64,000 bases of DNA from Rhabdothermincola sp036846205 (GCF_036846205.1 NZ_DAIUCK010000003.1:11521-75520), one strand, 5' to 3'; counted from the first letter of the stretch, positions 42,160 through 51,690 are shown. Translations and numbers: made by a program. The notes: generated by a model not told the origin, from the sequence alone.

Positions 42160-44811
42160 ATGCGGGCTGAGGGCGAGCGGGTGCTGGCGGCGTGGCCGTT
42201 CGTCGGCCGGCAGGACGAGCTCGAACGCCTCCGCCGCGCCATCCGTGCCGGCACCGGCGCCACCATCCGGGGCGCCCCCGGGGTGGGCAAGACCCGCCTC
42301 CTCGACGAGGCGCTCGGCAGCACCCGCGGGCCCGTCCACCGGGTGGCCGGCATCGCGGGGCTGCGCGACACCCCCCTCGGTGCGCTCGCTCCCCTGATCG
42401 GCCCCGCAGTGGGTGAGGCCGCGTCGTCGACCCTCGAGGAGCTCCTGCGAGCCAGCCACGGCTCACCCCCGATCCTGGCGGTGGACGACGCCCACCTCCT
42501 CGACCCGGTCTCGGCCGGTCTCGTGCAGCTCGCCGCGATCAGCGGATGGGCGACCGTGCTGCTCACCGTCCGGCGCGACGAGCCCGCCCCGGCGTCGCTG
42601 GAGCGCCTCTGGGCCACCGGGCCGGTCGAGCTGATCGATCTCGGGGAGCTCGCCGACGACGACCTGATCTCGCTCATGAACGCCGCGCTCGGTGGGATGG
42701 TCGAGCGCGGGACCGCGGAGGTCCTGCTGCGATCCGCCGCGGGCAACGTCCTCTACCTGCGGGAGCTGCTGGCGGGATCGATCGCCGGCGGTGCCATCGC
42801 CCACGACCACGGGGTGTGGCACCTTCGTGGCCACCTGATCGAGACCCCGACCCTCCAGGACCTCATCACCGCCCGGCTGGGCAGCCTCGACCACAGCGCC
42901 AGGGAAGCCGTGGAGCTGCTGGCGGTGTCCGGCAGCCTCCCCTCGGACCTGGCCACCGACCTGATCGACCCCGAGGTCATGGCCCGCCTGGAGCGGGACG
43001 CGCTGGTGAGCTCGCGGATCACCGCCGGTTTGGTGACGGTCGATCTGGCCCACCCGCTCTACGGCGAGGTGGTGCGCAACGGTCTGTCCGCTCTGGCTCG
43101 CCTGCGCGTCAGCCGCCGGCTCGTACGTAGCGCGGTGCACGCCCCTTCGATGCCCCCTGGCTTCGACCTGCGCATCGCCCGCTGGACCGTCGATGCCGGC
43201 CCCGACGCCGTCGAGCTCACCACCGCGGACCTCGAGCGGCTCGCCCGGCGGGCGGTCGAGGTCGGCGACACCCATCTGGCCGCGGTCCTGGCCGAAGCGG
43301 CTTTCGACCGCGGGGCATCCCCCTCGGTGGCCGCCTTCGCGAGCTGGTGCTGGGGGGAGGACGGCGACCACCACCGCTGCGAAGTCCTGCTCGCCCGGGC
43401 CCACGAGCGCGCCAGCCGCGACGACACCGAGCCCTTCGAGCTGGCATCGGTGATCGTGGAATGGGCCAGCCTGCGCTGGTGGGTGCCCCAGGACCTGGCA
43501 TCAGCGCTCGAACTGCTGGATCGAGCCCGAGCATGCGTCGGCGACGGCGCGGCCCTCGCCGACGCCCAGCACGCCATGTTCGAGACCCTCGACGGCCGCA
43601 GCACCCAGGCGATCACCCGAGCCCGCCCGCTCGTGGAGCATCCGAACCACGCGGTCGCCGCGGTGGCCGCCGGAGCCATGGGTCCCTCCCTCTCGGCGAT
43701 CGACCAGCCCGCGCAGGCCCGGCAGATCGCCGCCGCGGGCTTCGAGCGCTGCCAGGCCGCAGAGCTGAACCTCCCGGGGATCGCCGGCGTCCACGTGGTC
43801 AGCATGGTGTTCGCCGAGCTGGTCGACGGCGACATGGCGGCGGCCACGGCGTTCTCGGAGCTGCTCACCTACGGGGCCGTCCGCCAGCCTGCCCGGCAGG
43901 CCCGGGCGTGGGCCACGTTGATGTCGTCCATGATCGGCCTGCTCGCCGGCCGCCTCACGGCATCCCTCGAGGCCGCCAGGCAGTCCGATGTGCTGTGGCG
44001 GGACACCAACATCCCGGCCATGGCCCGCTGGGCGGGCATCCAGGCCGCGCTCGCGGCCCTGGAACGAGGCGATGTCACCTCCGCCCGCGCCCAGCTGGAC
44101 CGCCATCGCCGGATCCGCCCCGACGGGTTCCGTCTCCTCGAGCCCCGCTGGCACCAGTCAGCCGCGCTGCTGGCCTGGCGGGAAGGCGACCTCGACCGAG
44201 CGCTCGCCGCGGTGGACACCGGAGCGGAGGTCGCCCGACGAGGCGGCGCAACCCACGCCGAGCTGGAGTGCCTGCACCTCCTGGCCCGGTGGGGTCTGCG
44301 GTCCGAGTCCGCGGCCGCGTCGGCCCACGTCGGGTCGCTGGCGTTGGGATCGAGGCTGTCCCGGGTGCGGGCCGACCATCTGGCTGCGGTCGCCTGCGGT
44401 GACGCAGAGGCCTTGGCGGACGTCGCGACCCGCTTCGGCGAGCTCGGCCTCCCGATCCTCGCCGCCGAGGCGTGGACGCAGGCGTCCGAGTCGTTCCGGG
44501 CCGCCGGACGGTCCCGGCAGCACCTCAACGCCGCCGCCCGGGCCACCGAGCTGCTCGACACCCTCGATCCGCTGGACCGGCCACCAGCCATCCCGCGCCG
44601 GCCAGCCGGGTCCCCGCTGCGCATCTCCCCCCGAGAACGCGAAGTGGCCCGCCTCGCCGCAGACGGGCACACCAACCGGGAGATCGCCGAGCGGCTCTAC
44701 CTCTCCGAGCGGACGGTCGAGAACCACCTCTACCGGGTGTTCGCCAAGCTCGGGATCCGCTCCCGCCGGGAGCTGAGTGGAGCGCTCGACACCCGCTGGC
44801 CCCGGAATTGA
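42160..44811 (+). CDS. LuxR family regulator, large ATP-binding (LAL) type
   Basis: An 883-residue transcription activator. It begins with a P-loop NTPase (FVGRQDELERLRRAIR, Walker A RGAPGVGKTRLLDE, Walker B ILAVDDAHLLD). A long helical, TPR-like middle follows. The C-terminal 65 residues are a LuxR HTH: LRISPREREVARLAADGHTN and AERLYLSERTVENHLYRVFA. I chose ATG 42160, close to homologous starts and 9 nt after a TACACT box; the frame extends upstream to 42052 without homology. Such regulators often control neighbouring catabolic or secondary-metabolism genes; the inducer is unknown. Confidence 0.88.
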   Translation: MRAEGERVLAAWPFVGRQDELERLRRAIRAGTGATIRGAPGVGKTRLLDEALGSTRGPVHRVAGIAGLRDTPLGALAPLIGPAVGEAASSTLEELLRASHGSPPILAVDDAHLLDPVSAGLVQLAAISGWATVLLTVRRDEPAPASLERLWATGPVELIDLGELADDDLISLMNAALGGMVERGTAEVLLRSAAGNVLYLRELLAGSIAGGAIAHDHGVWHLRGHLIETPTLQDLITARLGSLDHSAREAVELLAVSGSLPSDLATDLIDPEVMARLERDALVSSRITAGLVTVDLAHPLYGEVVRNGLSALARLRVSRRLVRSAVHAPSMPPGFDLRIARWTVDAGPDAVELTTADLERLARRAVEVGDTHLAAVLAEAAFDRGASPSVAAFASWCWGEDGDHHRCEVLLARAHERASRDDTEPFELASVIVEWASLRWWVPQDLASALELLDRARACVGDGAALADAQHAMFETLDGRSTQAITRARPLVEHPNHAVAAVAAGAMGPSLSAIDQPAQARQIAAAGFERCQAAELNLPGIAGVHVVSMVFAELVDGDMAAATAFSELLTYGAVRQPARQARAWATLMSSMIGLLAGRLTASLEAARQSDVLWRDTNIPAMARWAGIQAALAALERGDVTSARAQLDRHRRIRPDGFRLLEPRWHQSAALLAWREGDLDRALAAVDTGAEVARRGGATHAELECLHLLARWGLRSESAAASAHVGSLALGSRLSRVRADHLAAVACGDAEALADVATRFGELGLPILAAEAWTQASESFRAAGRSRQHLNAAARATELLDTLDPLDRPPAIPRRPAGSPLRISPREREVARLAADGHTNREIAERLYLSERTVENHLYRVFAKLGIRSRRELSGALDTRWPRN

Positions 44812-44860
44812 GTACCTGCCACTCATGACCGGACCGCGTCCGGCGTGATCCGCTCGGGCC

Positions 44861-45136
44861 GTGGTCGATGTGGTGTCGATCTGGAGCCGCGCCCGGCGTG
44901 ACCGTGCGTACCGGGAGCTCCTCCTCCGTGATCCGGGCACCGCGCTCGCCGGACTCGACCTGAGCGACGACGAGCTCGCGATGCTCGACATCGCGGTTCG
45001 GGCTCTCGACCCCGCGCCCGTCCCGAACGTGTTCGCACCGCCGGAAACGGCCACCGAGCCGATCGGCGAGCCGGGGGACTCCGCGGAGGCACACCCGGCC
45101 ACACCCCTCCACCCGGAACGAAAGGACCGACCGTGA
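44861..45136 (+). CDS. small protein with a peptide-leader-like helix
   Basis: A 91-residue protein. Residues of about 7-45 (RARRDRAYRELLLRDPGTAL, then LDLSDDELAMLDIAVRALD) resemble the helical LLxDPxxALxGxDLSxxE leader domain found in Nif11-, NHLP- and Franean1_4349-like peptide precursors. The rest is Pro/Glu-rich and ends in ERKDRP without a Cys/Ser/Thr-rich core. Its TGA overlaps the GTG of the next lipoprotein gene. No modification enzyme is nearby, so a RiPP function is only a possibility. Start GTG 44861 is uncertain. Confidence 0.5.
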   Translation: MVDVVSIWSRARRDRAYRELLLRDPGTALAGLDLSDDELAMLDIAVRALDPAPVPNVFAPPETATEPIGEPGDSAEAHPATPLHPERKDRP

Positions 45137-45696
45137 AGACCCGCACCATCGCCCTGCTGGTCGCCGGCTCAATCGGGCTGGCCGCCTGCTCGGGCTCGAG
45201 CAGCTCCTCGTCATCGACCTCCACGACCTCATCCTCGAACGCCAACGAATCCGCGGCATCGCCGTCCGGCGGCTCATCGGGAACGTCGGAGTCCTCCGCC
45301 AGCTCGTCGCGCGACCTGTGCGCCGAGGTCACCGCGGCGGAGGTGGCGAACCTGCTCGGCGAGCAGATCGTCGAAGCGAAGCCCATCTCCACCAGCGGCC
45401 GAGCCGAGACCGGGTTCAACGGCCCGAGCTGCGCCTACACCACCGCCAACGGGCTGGGTGGGGCCCAGGCCCAGACCATCTCCGCCCAGAAGTACACGGC
45501 GATGACCCGCGACTCCATCACCCCGGTCGAAGCGCTGGCCGGGCTCGGTGACAGCGCCTTCGTCGCCAAGGACGCCACCGGCCAGTCGGTCATCCGGGTC
45601 TTCACGGCGAAGGGCGACGACCACTGGTTCATCGAGATCTACCGAGGCACCACGCCGGACAAGGCAACCCAGCTCGCCGAGATGATCCTCGGCTGA
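45133..45696 (+). CDS. lipoprotein, DUF3558-like
   Basis: A 187-residue lipoprotein: signal LLVAGSIGLAACSGSS with lipobox LAAC, then about 40 residues of almost pure Ser/Thr/Gly/Asn linker, and a folded part from about residue 62 (DLCAEVTAAEVANLLGE). Two Cys (DLCAEV and PSCAYT) may form a disulfide, as in DUF3558 lipoproteins of actinobacteria. Role unknown. Its GTG overlaps the upstream stop, so the small leader-like gene and this one are co-translated. Confidence 0.75.
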   Translation: MKTRTIALLVAGSIGLAACSGSSSSSSSTSTTSSSNANESAASPSGGSSGTSESSASSSRDLCAEVTAAEVANLLGEQIVEAKPISTSGRAETGFNGPSCAYTTANGLGGAQAQTISAQKYTAMTRDSITPVEALAGLGDSAFVAKDATGQSVIRVFTAKGDDHWFIEIYRGTTPDKATQLAEMILG

Positions 45697-45802
45697 ACGC
45701 GACCGGCCTGCCCGGCTGGTCGAGGGGTGCGTCGGGGAATCCCCGTCCACCCGCATCCCACTCGACCAGCCGGGCGCCTTCACCTGCGCGAAGCTGCTCG
45801 AC

Positions 45803-47512
45803 ATGACCTTCGACCTGCTGCTGCGCAACGGCACCGTCGTCGACGGCACGGGCGCGCCGGCCCGGGTCGCGGACGTGGCCATCGCCGGCGACCGCGTCGC
45901 CGCCATCAGCGAGCACGTCGACGGCTCAGCGACCCGGGTGATCGACTGCGAGGGCCGGCTGGTCACCCCGGGCTTCGTCGACGGTCACACCCATCTCGAC
46001 GCCCAGTTCGGCTGGGACCGCGACGCCACCTCGAGCTGCTGGCACGGGGTCACCACCGTGGTGATCGGCAACTGCGGCGTCACCTTCGCCCCGGTGCGGG
46101 CCGGCTGGGGTCCGTGGCTGGCGGAGCTCATGGAAGCCGTCGAGGACATCCCCGCCTCCGCCATCAACACCGGACTCCCCTTCACCTGGGAGGGCTACGG
46201 CGGATACCTCGACTGGTTGGGATCCGCGCCCCTCGGGGTCAACGTTGGTGGCCTGGTGGGCCACTGCGCGCTGCGCTCCTACGCCATGGGGGACGACGCC
46301 CTCGACGACCGCCCACCCACCGACGACGAGCTGGCGGTCATGGTGCGAGCGGTCGACGAGGCGATGACCGCCGGCGCGCTCGGGTTCTCCACCTCCCGCA
46401 CGTTGCGCCACACCGTGCCCGATGGTCGCCACGTGCCCGGCACCTGGGCCGAGAGCCGGGAGCTCCTCGCGATCGCCGACGTCGTGGGCCGCCACCGGGG
46501 CATCATCGGCTGCGCGCCCCGCTTCGACGGCGAGGGCCCGGCCGAACCCCGGGTCGAGAGCGAGCTGGCCTGGATGCGCGACGCCAGCCTGCGCTCCGGC
46601 GCCCGCATCACCTTCAACCTCACCAACACCCGGGCGCAGGGCGACCACTGGCGCCTCGCCATCACCCTCGCCGAGCAGGCGAACGCCGCCGGCGCCCGGA
46701 TCCGGCCGCAGACCACGGCCCGGGGCATCGGGGTGCTGTTCGGTCTGGCCCATCGCACCCCGTTCGACCACAACCCCGGCTGGGAGCGGCTGGCCGGTGC
46801 CACGATCGAGGAGAAGCTGGCCGCGTTCCGCGACCCGGACAGCCGGGCCGCACTCATCGCCGGTGCGGCGGAGCGACCCAGCGCGGATGCCCTGCGGGAG
46901 TTCTTCGTGGTGAACGCCCCCGATGGCAGTGCCCGCTACGACGCCGACCCGGCCCGCAGCCTCACCGCCGAGGCGGAGCGTCGGGGCCTGAGCCCGGCCG
47001 AGGCCTACCTGGACCTGTGCCTGGAGACCAACGGTGCACTGGTGCTGGCCTGGCCCATCCTCAACCAGGACCTCGCCCCGGTGCGCGAGATGCTCGAGTG
47101 CCCGACCGTGGCCATGGGTCTCGCCGACTCCGGAGCCCACGTGGGCCAGATCCTCGACGCGTCACAACCGACCTGGTGGCTGTCGTACTGGTGCCGCGAG
47201 CTCGGCGCGTTCCCGATCGAGGAGGCGGTGCGGCGCATCACCTCCGACACCGCGGCGCTGTTCGGGCTCGGCGACCGGGGGGTGCTGCGGCCGGGCGCGC
47301 CCGCCGACGTGAACGTCATCGACTTCGATGCGCTCCGCCTGCCGCCACCCACCTTCGTCCACGATCTGCCCCACGGGGCGGGGCGCTGGGTGCAGCGCAG
47401 CGAGGGCTACGAGCTCACCATCGTGAACGGGGTGGTCACCCTCGAGGGCGGTGAGCACACCGGGGCCCGCCCGGGCCGGGTGCTGCGGCCGTCAGCCACA
47501 CCCGGCGGGTGA
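45803..47512 (+). CDS. N-acyl-D-amino-acid deacylase family amidohydrolase
   Basis: A 569-residue metal-dependent amidohydrolase. The N-terminal strand is FDLLLRNGTVVDGTGAPARV, the first metal site is GFVDGHTHLDAQ, and the later HxH/Asp region includes MGLADSGAHVGQI. The C-terminal beta domain ends in YELTIVNGVVTLEGG. D-aminoacylase-type enzymes act on N-acyl-D-amino acids, but many family members have unknown substrates. The last 21 nt overlap the convergent MBL gene. Confidence 0.82.
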   Translation: MTFDLLLRNGTVVDGTGAPARVADVAIAGDRVAAISEHVDGSATRVIDCEGRLVTPGFVDGHTHLDAQFGWDRDATSSCWHGVTTVVIGNCGVTFAPVRAGWGPWLAELMEAVEDIPASAINTGLPFTWEGYGGYLDWLGSAPLGVNVGGLVGHCALRSYAMGDDALDDRPPTDDELAVMVRAVDEAMTAGALGFSTSRTLRHTVPDGRHVPGTWAESRELLAIADVVGRHRGIIGCAPRFDGEGPAEPRVESELAWMRDASLRSGARITFNLTNTRAQGDHWRLAITLAEQANAAGARIRPQTTARGIGVLFGLAHRTPFDHNPGWERLAGATIEEKLAAFRDPDSRAALIAGAAERPSADALREFFVVNAPDGSARYDADPARSLTAEAERRGLSPAEAYLDLCLETNGALVLAWPILNQDLAPVREMLECPTVAMGLADSGAHVGQILDASQPTWWLSYWCRELGAFPIEEAVRRITSDTAALFGLGDRGVLRPGAPADVNVIDFDALRLPPPTFVHDLPHGAGRWVQRSEGYELTIVNGVVTLEGGEHTGARPGRVLRPSATPGG

Positions 47513-48220
47513 GCTGTTCGCGATGCGGTGCTCGTAGGCGGCCGCGAGCTCTCGCAGCCACGCGGAGCCGTCGCCGGTGTGGGCCGAGCCGTGCATGAGC
47601 GCCAGGGTCGACGGCTCCAGCGCCGCCAGCCTCCCGATCACCTCAGGGGTGGAAGGTGCCAGGCACGAGTAGCCGAACAGGTCCTCGGCGCTGCCGGCCG
47701 CGGCGAGCGGTGAGTCCCAGCTGAGGGGTGCCGCCTCGCCCGTGGCGGTGAAAAGGTCGCCGCAGAGCAAGGTGGAGGTCGTCTCCTCGAAGAAGATCCC
47801 GGCGTCCCACCCGTGGGGAACGTGGGGCGTGGCGAGATAGCGCAGCGACTTCCCGCCCAGGTCCAGCACCTCCCCGTCCGCGAGGGGGCGGGGCGGGCGA
47901 TCAGCCAGGTCGTTGACCGACACCGCGCAGCCAAGAGCGCCGAACGCCACCTCGGCTCGCGGCGCGGCCGCCAGCCACTGGTTCAAGGCACCGCACTCGT
48001 CGGCCTCGACATGGCCGAAGCTGATCCACCGGAGCCGCTCGATCGGTACCACCCGGCCGAGGGCCTGCGAGGTGTTCGGGAAGAGGGCTCGCATCCCGCA
48101 GTGGAACAGCAGCGGTTCCTCGGCGTTCACGAGGATCTGGTTGAAGGTCATGCCCGCATCGGGCACGTAGGTCGACATGCGGTAGATGTCGGGGGCGATC
48201 TCGTCGATGACGGTTTCCAT
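47492..48220 (-). CDS. metallo-beta-lactamase-fold protein (oxygen-binding diiron-like)
   Basis: A 242-residue MBL-fold protein. Instead of the hydrolytic HxHxDH it has SFGHVEADECGALNQW (H-x-E-x-D-E), similar to the diiron site of the flavodiiron/ODP family. Further ligands are TPHVPHGWDAG, LLCGDLF and LMHGSAHTG. The protein lacks a flavodoxin domain. It may bind oxygen or NO or act as a hydrolase. The ATG at 48220 has GGAGGT 8 nt upstream. It forms a block with the DinB-like gene and TetR. Confidence 0.8.
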   Translation of the reverse strand: METVIDEIAPDIYRMSTYVPDAGMTFNQILVNAEEPLLFHCGMRALFPNTSQALGRVVPIERLRWISFGHVEADECGALNQWLAAAPRAEVAFGALGCAVSVNDLADRPPRPLADGEVLDLGGKSLRYLATPHVPHGWDAGIFFEETTSTLLCGDLFTATGEAAPLSWDSPLAAAGSAEDLFGYSCLAPSTPEVIGRLAALEPSTLALMHGSAHTGDGSAWLRELAAAYEHRIANSSPAGCG

Positions 48221-48263
48221 GTGTGGACCTCCGGTGTGGGTCGTCGGGACGATGGGCCTCGGC

Positions 48264-49040
48264 TCAGAACGGGACGATGGTGGCCAGCAGGCCCGCTCCG
48301 GGTGCGCGGCCGGCGAGGGTTCGGCAGAACTCGATCGCGTCGAGCGCGATGGCTGGATCGTCGGGTCGACCAGGCGCCTCGCCGGCGACGAACCGCCCGC
48401 CAGCCGGCCCGGTGAGCGACAGGGCGACCGCCTTCCCGTGCCGTCGCGCCCATTCGGCCACCACGTCGGCGACGATCCGCCCGTCGTGGTCGGCGCTGAG
48501 CTGGAGCGTCCGCCCCGTGGCCCGAGCGGCGTCGACCCGATGCATCCAGAGGTCACGCAGGTAGATGACGTCCACCAGGTAGCCGAGGGTCCAGGTCTCC
48601 TCCACCGGCCCGTCCACCTTCAGCCTGAACCGGCGAATCGCGCTGGGCAGCCCGGTGCGCTTCCGTATGGTGACCGGGGCGGTCTCCGCCAGCCGGCGGA
48701 CGAGCTGGCCGGGTGACAGGTCCGAACGCTCCCGTACCTGCACGGCCGAGAGGGCGGCTTCCAGCGGGCCACCGTACGCCTTGCGATGGGCCCGGGCGGC
48801 ACGCATCTGGTGGAGGTTCTCCCGGATCGAGGCGCTCGCCTCGCACGCGCCCAACACGTGGAGGTACATGCGCCGCACGTCCCAGTCCGGGCAGTCGGTC
48901 GGTGCGCTCCAGTCGTGGGGGTCGAGCGAGTGCAGCAACGCCAGCGTGCGCTCGAGCTCCGCCGCGGTCAGCGCCATGGCCTCCGGATGGGAGATCGGCG
49001 GGATCGACCCGGTCGGCGTGGGAAGGAGGTCGGCGCTCAC
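48264..49040 (-). CDS. maleylpyruvate isomerase/DinB-like protein
   Basis: A 258-residue protein of the mycothiol-dependent maleylpyruvate isomerase (MDMPI_N/DinB-like) family: WSAPTDCPDWDVRRMYLHVL near the N-terminus and LGYLVDVIYLRDLWMHRVD in the middle give the three His/Asp metal positions. Typical members are mycothiol-dependent thiol transferases of actinobacteria; the substrate here is unknown. GTG 49040 has GGAGGAG upstream and overlaps the TetR stop as GTGA, so both are translationally coupled. Confidence 0.75.
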   Translation of the reverse strand: MSADLLPTPTGSIPPISHPEAMALTAAELERTLALLHSLDPHDWSAPTDCPDWDVRRMYLHVLGACEASASIRENLHQMRAARAHRKAYGGPLEAALSAVQVRERSDLSPGQLVRRLAETAPVTIRKRTGLPSAIRRFRLKVDGPVEETWTLGYLVDVIYLRDLWMHRVDAARATGRTLQLSADHDGRIVADVVAEWARRHGKAVALSLTGPAGGRFVAGEAPGRPDDPAIALDAIEFCRTLAGRAPGAGLLATIVPF

Positions 49041-49732
49041 CGGGAGCTCCTCCGCTGCCGGCGGCCTTCGGGCGCGAGCAGGTGGGGCGCGAGCTCGGTG
49101 ACCAGCATGTGCACCGCCCGCCCGATGAGCCGCTCCCATCGATCACCACCGGGATCGTTCGAGATCTGCTGGCTCACCAGGCCGGTCGCCACCGCCGTGA
49201 ACAGATCGCTCGCCGCGGGATCGCTGATCCCGAGGGCGCGGAGCCGGTGGTGGAGCTGCTCGAGCACCTCCACGGCGAGGGCGTAGCTCTCGGCCGAGGG
49301 CTCGAAACCCGGGATGGTGCGCTGGAACAGGAGCTGGTAGCGGACGGGGTCGGCGGTGCAGAACCGGAAGAACCGCTGGAGGTGAGCAGTGATCGAGCCG
49401 ATCGGATCAGCCGCGTCATCGTCCGCGTTCGGCCCCGCGGCCATCCACGCCAACTGCTCCTCCACCCCCTGGCGGAACATCGCGTCGTAGATGGCGTCCT
49501 TCGAGTCGAAGTACGAGTAGAGCGACTGGGCTCGCATCCCGACGCGCGCACCCAGCTCCCGCAGCGACAGTCCGGCGAGGCCCTTCTCACGGACCAGCAC
49601 CCACGCGGCGGACACGATCTCGGCTCTGGTGGCCTCCCTGCGGACGGCCCGCCGGTCACCCGGCCGCGGGCTCACCACCCGATTGGAGCCAACATCCCTC
49701 GTTACTCTGACATCGTTCGTATTTCCTGACAC
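49037..49732 (-). CDS. TetR family transcriptional regulator
   Basis: Up to 231 residues. The DNA-binding domain lies at about 30-80 (EIVSAAWVLVREKGLAGLSL RELGARVG region and QSLYSYFDSKDAIYDAMF). The C-terminus reads QRTIPGFEPSAES, a ligand domain of the TetR_C_13/25 type. The first 30 or so codons are AT-richer and hold a TGTCAG...TGTCAG repeat, so the true start may be a GTG downstream of 49732 (for example near VVSPRPGD). It precedes and likely controls the DinB-like and MBL genes. Confidence 0.82.
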   Translation of the reverse strand: MSGNTNDVRVTRDVGSNRVVSPRPGDRRAVRREATRAEIVSAAWVLVREKGLAGLSLRELGARVGMRAQSLYSYFDSKDAIYDAMFRQGVEEQLAWMAAGPNADDDAADPIGSITAHLQRFFRFCTADPVRYQLLFQRTIPGFEPSAESYALAVEVLEQLHHRLRALGISDPAASDLFTAVATGLVSQQISNDPGGDRWERLIGRAVHMLVTELAPHLLAPEGRRQRRSSR

Positions 49733-49792
49733 TGTTCGCCATACTCGCGTCGACGTCCCCCGACGTCAACCAGCGAGAGCGGACCCACCCGA

Positions 49793-51160
49793 TCAGCCGA
49801 CCCGACCCGCGGCGTGCCGGCGATAGACGCCGAGCCCCGCCAGCGCGCCCAGCCACAGCAGCTGCGCCTGAGTCGGCGCGACCAGGGCGACGGGCACGGA
49901 GAGCACGAACACCGCCGGGGGGATGAGGGCCAGCAGGCGGCGTTCCCGCAACTCGCGGGTGGGGATCTCCACCGAGACCAGTCGGTGACCCGTCGTCACG
50001 TACCACAACAGCGCGGCCAGGCTGGCGCTGGCCGCCCCGGCCGCCAGGGCGAAGGTGATGGTGGCCGCGGGATACGAGTCGTAGGAAGACAGCACGAGCG
50101 TGGCGAACGGCATCACCGCCACGAACATGAGATGCACCAGGTTGCCAGCCCGCAGCAACCCGTCCTCCCGCTCGACGATCAGGAACTGCCGGTGGTGGAA
50201 GTGCCAGAGCAGCCCGACCACCGCGAAGCCGGTGAAGTAGCCGATCAGGTCGGGATGGAGCATCTCGGCCAGGAACCGGTTGAGATCGTCGTTGCTCTCG
50301 ATCGCTCCCTGTGGGGGTTGCAGGTGCAGGACCAGCACCGTGATGGCGAAGGCGTAGAGGTTGTCACTGAACCCGAGCAACCGCTCCAGGCGCCCGCTCT
50401 CCAGGTAGGCGGCCGCGAACGGGATCACCCGACCGGCGTGCCGGGCCTCCAGCTCGATCTGCTCGGCGCGGCGCAAGGGCTCCTCTTCCTCGCCCGCCCG
50501 GGTGAGCCCCGGCGTCTCGGGCTCCACCCGCACCACCCCGAACCGGCGCCGAACCATGAACCAGCCGATGCCGAGCACCACCCACCCCACGGCCGCGCCG
50601 GGCATCCCGAAGACCGAACCGATGGTGGCGACGGCGAACCCCAGCGGCAGCACCGCCGCCTGCCAGCGGTAGGTGCGAACCCATCGCTCGTCGAGGTCCG
50701 CCGGGATCAACCGGTGGCGATGGGTGGTGTACCGCACCAGCAACGAGCCGAACAGACCCAGCACGAGCGCGGTGAGGTTGAACGCGACGTACGCGCTGGG
50801 CAGCTGGTGGTACCGACCGAGCAGCTGCATGGGGAACGGGACCAGCACGACCAGCGACAGCAACGCCAGGTTGATCCACAAGGCTCGTCCGTCCACCCGG
50901 ACGATCACCTCGAAGAGCCGGTGATGGAGCATCCACGTACTGCCGATCACCACGAAGGCCCCGAGATAGCTCAGGTAGCGAGGCCACTCGTGAACCAGGA
51001 AGCCTCGAAGCTCGTCGTTGGTGATCCCCCGTTCGGGCACCACGAACGACAGCACCACGAGGGTAATGGCGACCGCGAACACGCAGTCCGAGAACCCGCG
51101 GACCCGGCTCACGTCGTAGTCGGGCCGGTACGACAGGTGGACCCGTTCGGTCGCCGTCAC
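49793..51160 (-). CDS. TMEM175-type potassium channel, two-repeat form
   Basis: A 455-residue membrane protein with two tandem DUF1211/TMEM175 units. Repeat 1 starts at residue 19 with RVRGFSDCVFAVAITLVVL and repeat 2 at 260 with RLLGFSDNLYAFAITVLVL; both keep the R-x3-FSD signature. Each unit has six hydrophobic helices, joined by an acidic Glu/Arg linker (about 212-260). Bacterial members usually have one unit and form tetramers; the human channel has two. It would act as a dimer to pass K+. Adjacent to other ion-transport genes. Confidence 0.85.
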   Translation of the reverse strand: MTATERVHLSYRPDYDVSRVRGFSDCVFAVAITLVVLSFVVPERGITNDELRGFLVHEWPRYLSYLGAFVVIGSTWMLHHRLFEVIVRVDGRALWINLALLSLVVLVPFPMQLLGRYHQLPSAYVAFNLTALVLGLFGSLLVRYTTHRHRLIPADLDERWVRTYRWQAAVLPLGFAVATIGSVFGMPGAAVGWVVLGIGWFMVRRRFGVVRVEPETPGLTRAGEEEEPLRRAEQIELEARHAGRVIPFAAAYLESGRLERLLGFSDNLYAFAITVLVLHLQPPQGAIESNDDLNRFLAEMLHPDLIGYFTGFAVVGLLWHFHHRQFLIVEREDGLLRAGNLVHLMFVAVMPFATLVLSSYDSYPAATITFALAAGAASASLAALLWYVTTGHRLVSVEIPTRELRERRLLALIPPAVFVLSVPVALVAPTQAQLLWLGALAGLGVYRRHAAGRVG

Positions 51161-51208
51161 CGCGGCGATGCTAAGCGGCAGGTGCGTGTCAGCTCGCGCA
51201 GGCCAGTC

Positions 51209-51646
51209 TCAGCGGAGGAACGCCCACCAGAGGCTGACCCCGAAGCCCGCGACCGCGAGCAGGACGCTCCCGCCGATGACGTACGGCGAGACGTTGCCGT
51301 CCTCGTCCTCGGGTAGGCGTTGCCGGACCCGCTGCAGCAGCCGGCGGGCGAATGGCACGTCCTGGGCCAGCAAGGCGAGGCCGGCCGCCACCGTGATCAG
51401 GCCCGGTCCGGGGAGTGCCAGCATCGCCAGCCCGACCACCACCACGACCACACCTGCGGCGACCCGGGCGGCACGCAGGGCGAGGTGGCGCTTGGCCTCT
51501 TCGATCGTCTCCTCGCGCCGTCCCGTCTCGAGCTCCGCCTCGATGGCGGCCTCTTCGAGCGCGCCGAGCTCGTGGCGCAGCTCTTCCAGGCGCGGGCGGT
51601 CGTCGTGGTGATCGTCACCCGCGGGCGAAGGAGAACCGCGCACCAT
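51209..51646 (-). CDS. small membrane protein, PGPGW/TIGR02611-like
   Basis: A 145-residue protein with an acidic coiled-coil-like N-terminus (about 15-55) and two hydrophobic helices. The first includes LAMLALPGPGLITVAAGLAL, the LPGPG motif of the actinobacterial PGPGW family; the second is YVIGGSVLLAVAGFGVSLWW. Function unknown. It lies between the TMEM175 gene and the zinc-ribbon gene on the same strand. Confidence 0.72.
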   Translation of the reverse strand: MVRGSPSPAGDDHHDDRPRLEELRHELGALEEAAIEAELETGRREETIEEAKRHLALRAARVAAGVVVVVVGLAMLALPGPGLITVAAGLALLAQDVPFARRLLQRVRQRLPEDEDGNVSPYVIGGSVLLAVAGFGVSLWWAFLR

Positions 51647-51690
51647 CGCCAGGCTACCGAGCCGCTCGGGGGACCCGAAGGCCGACCAGC

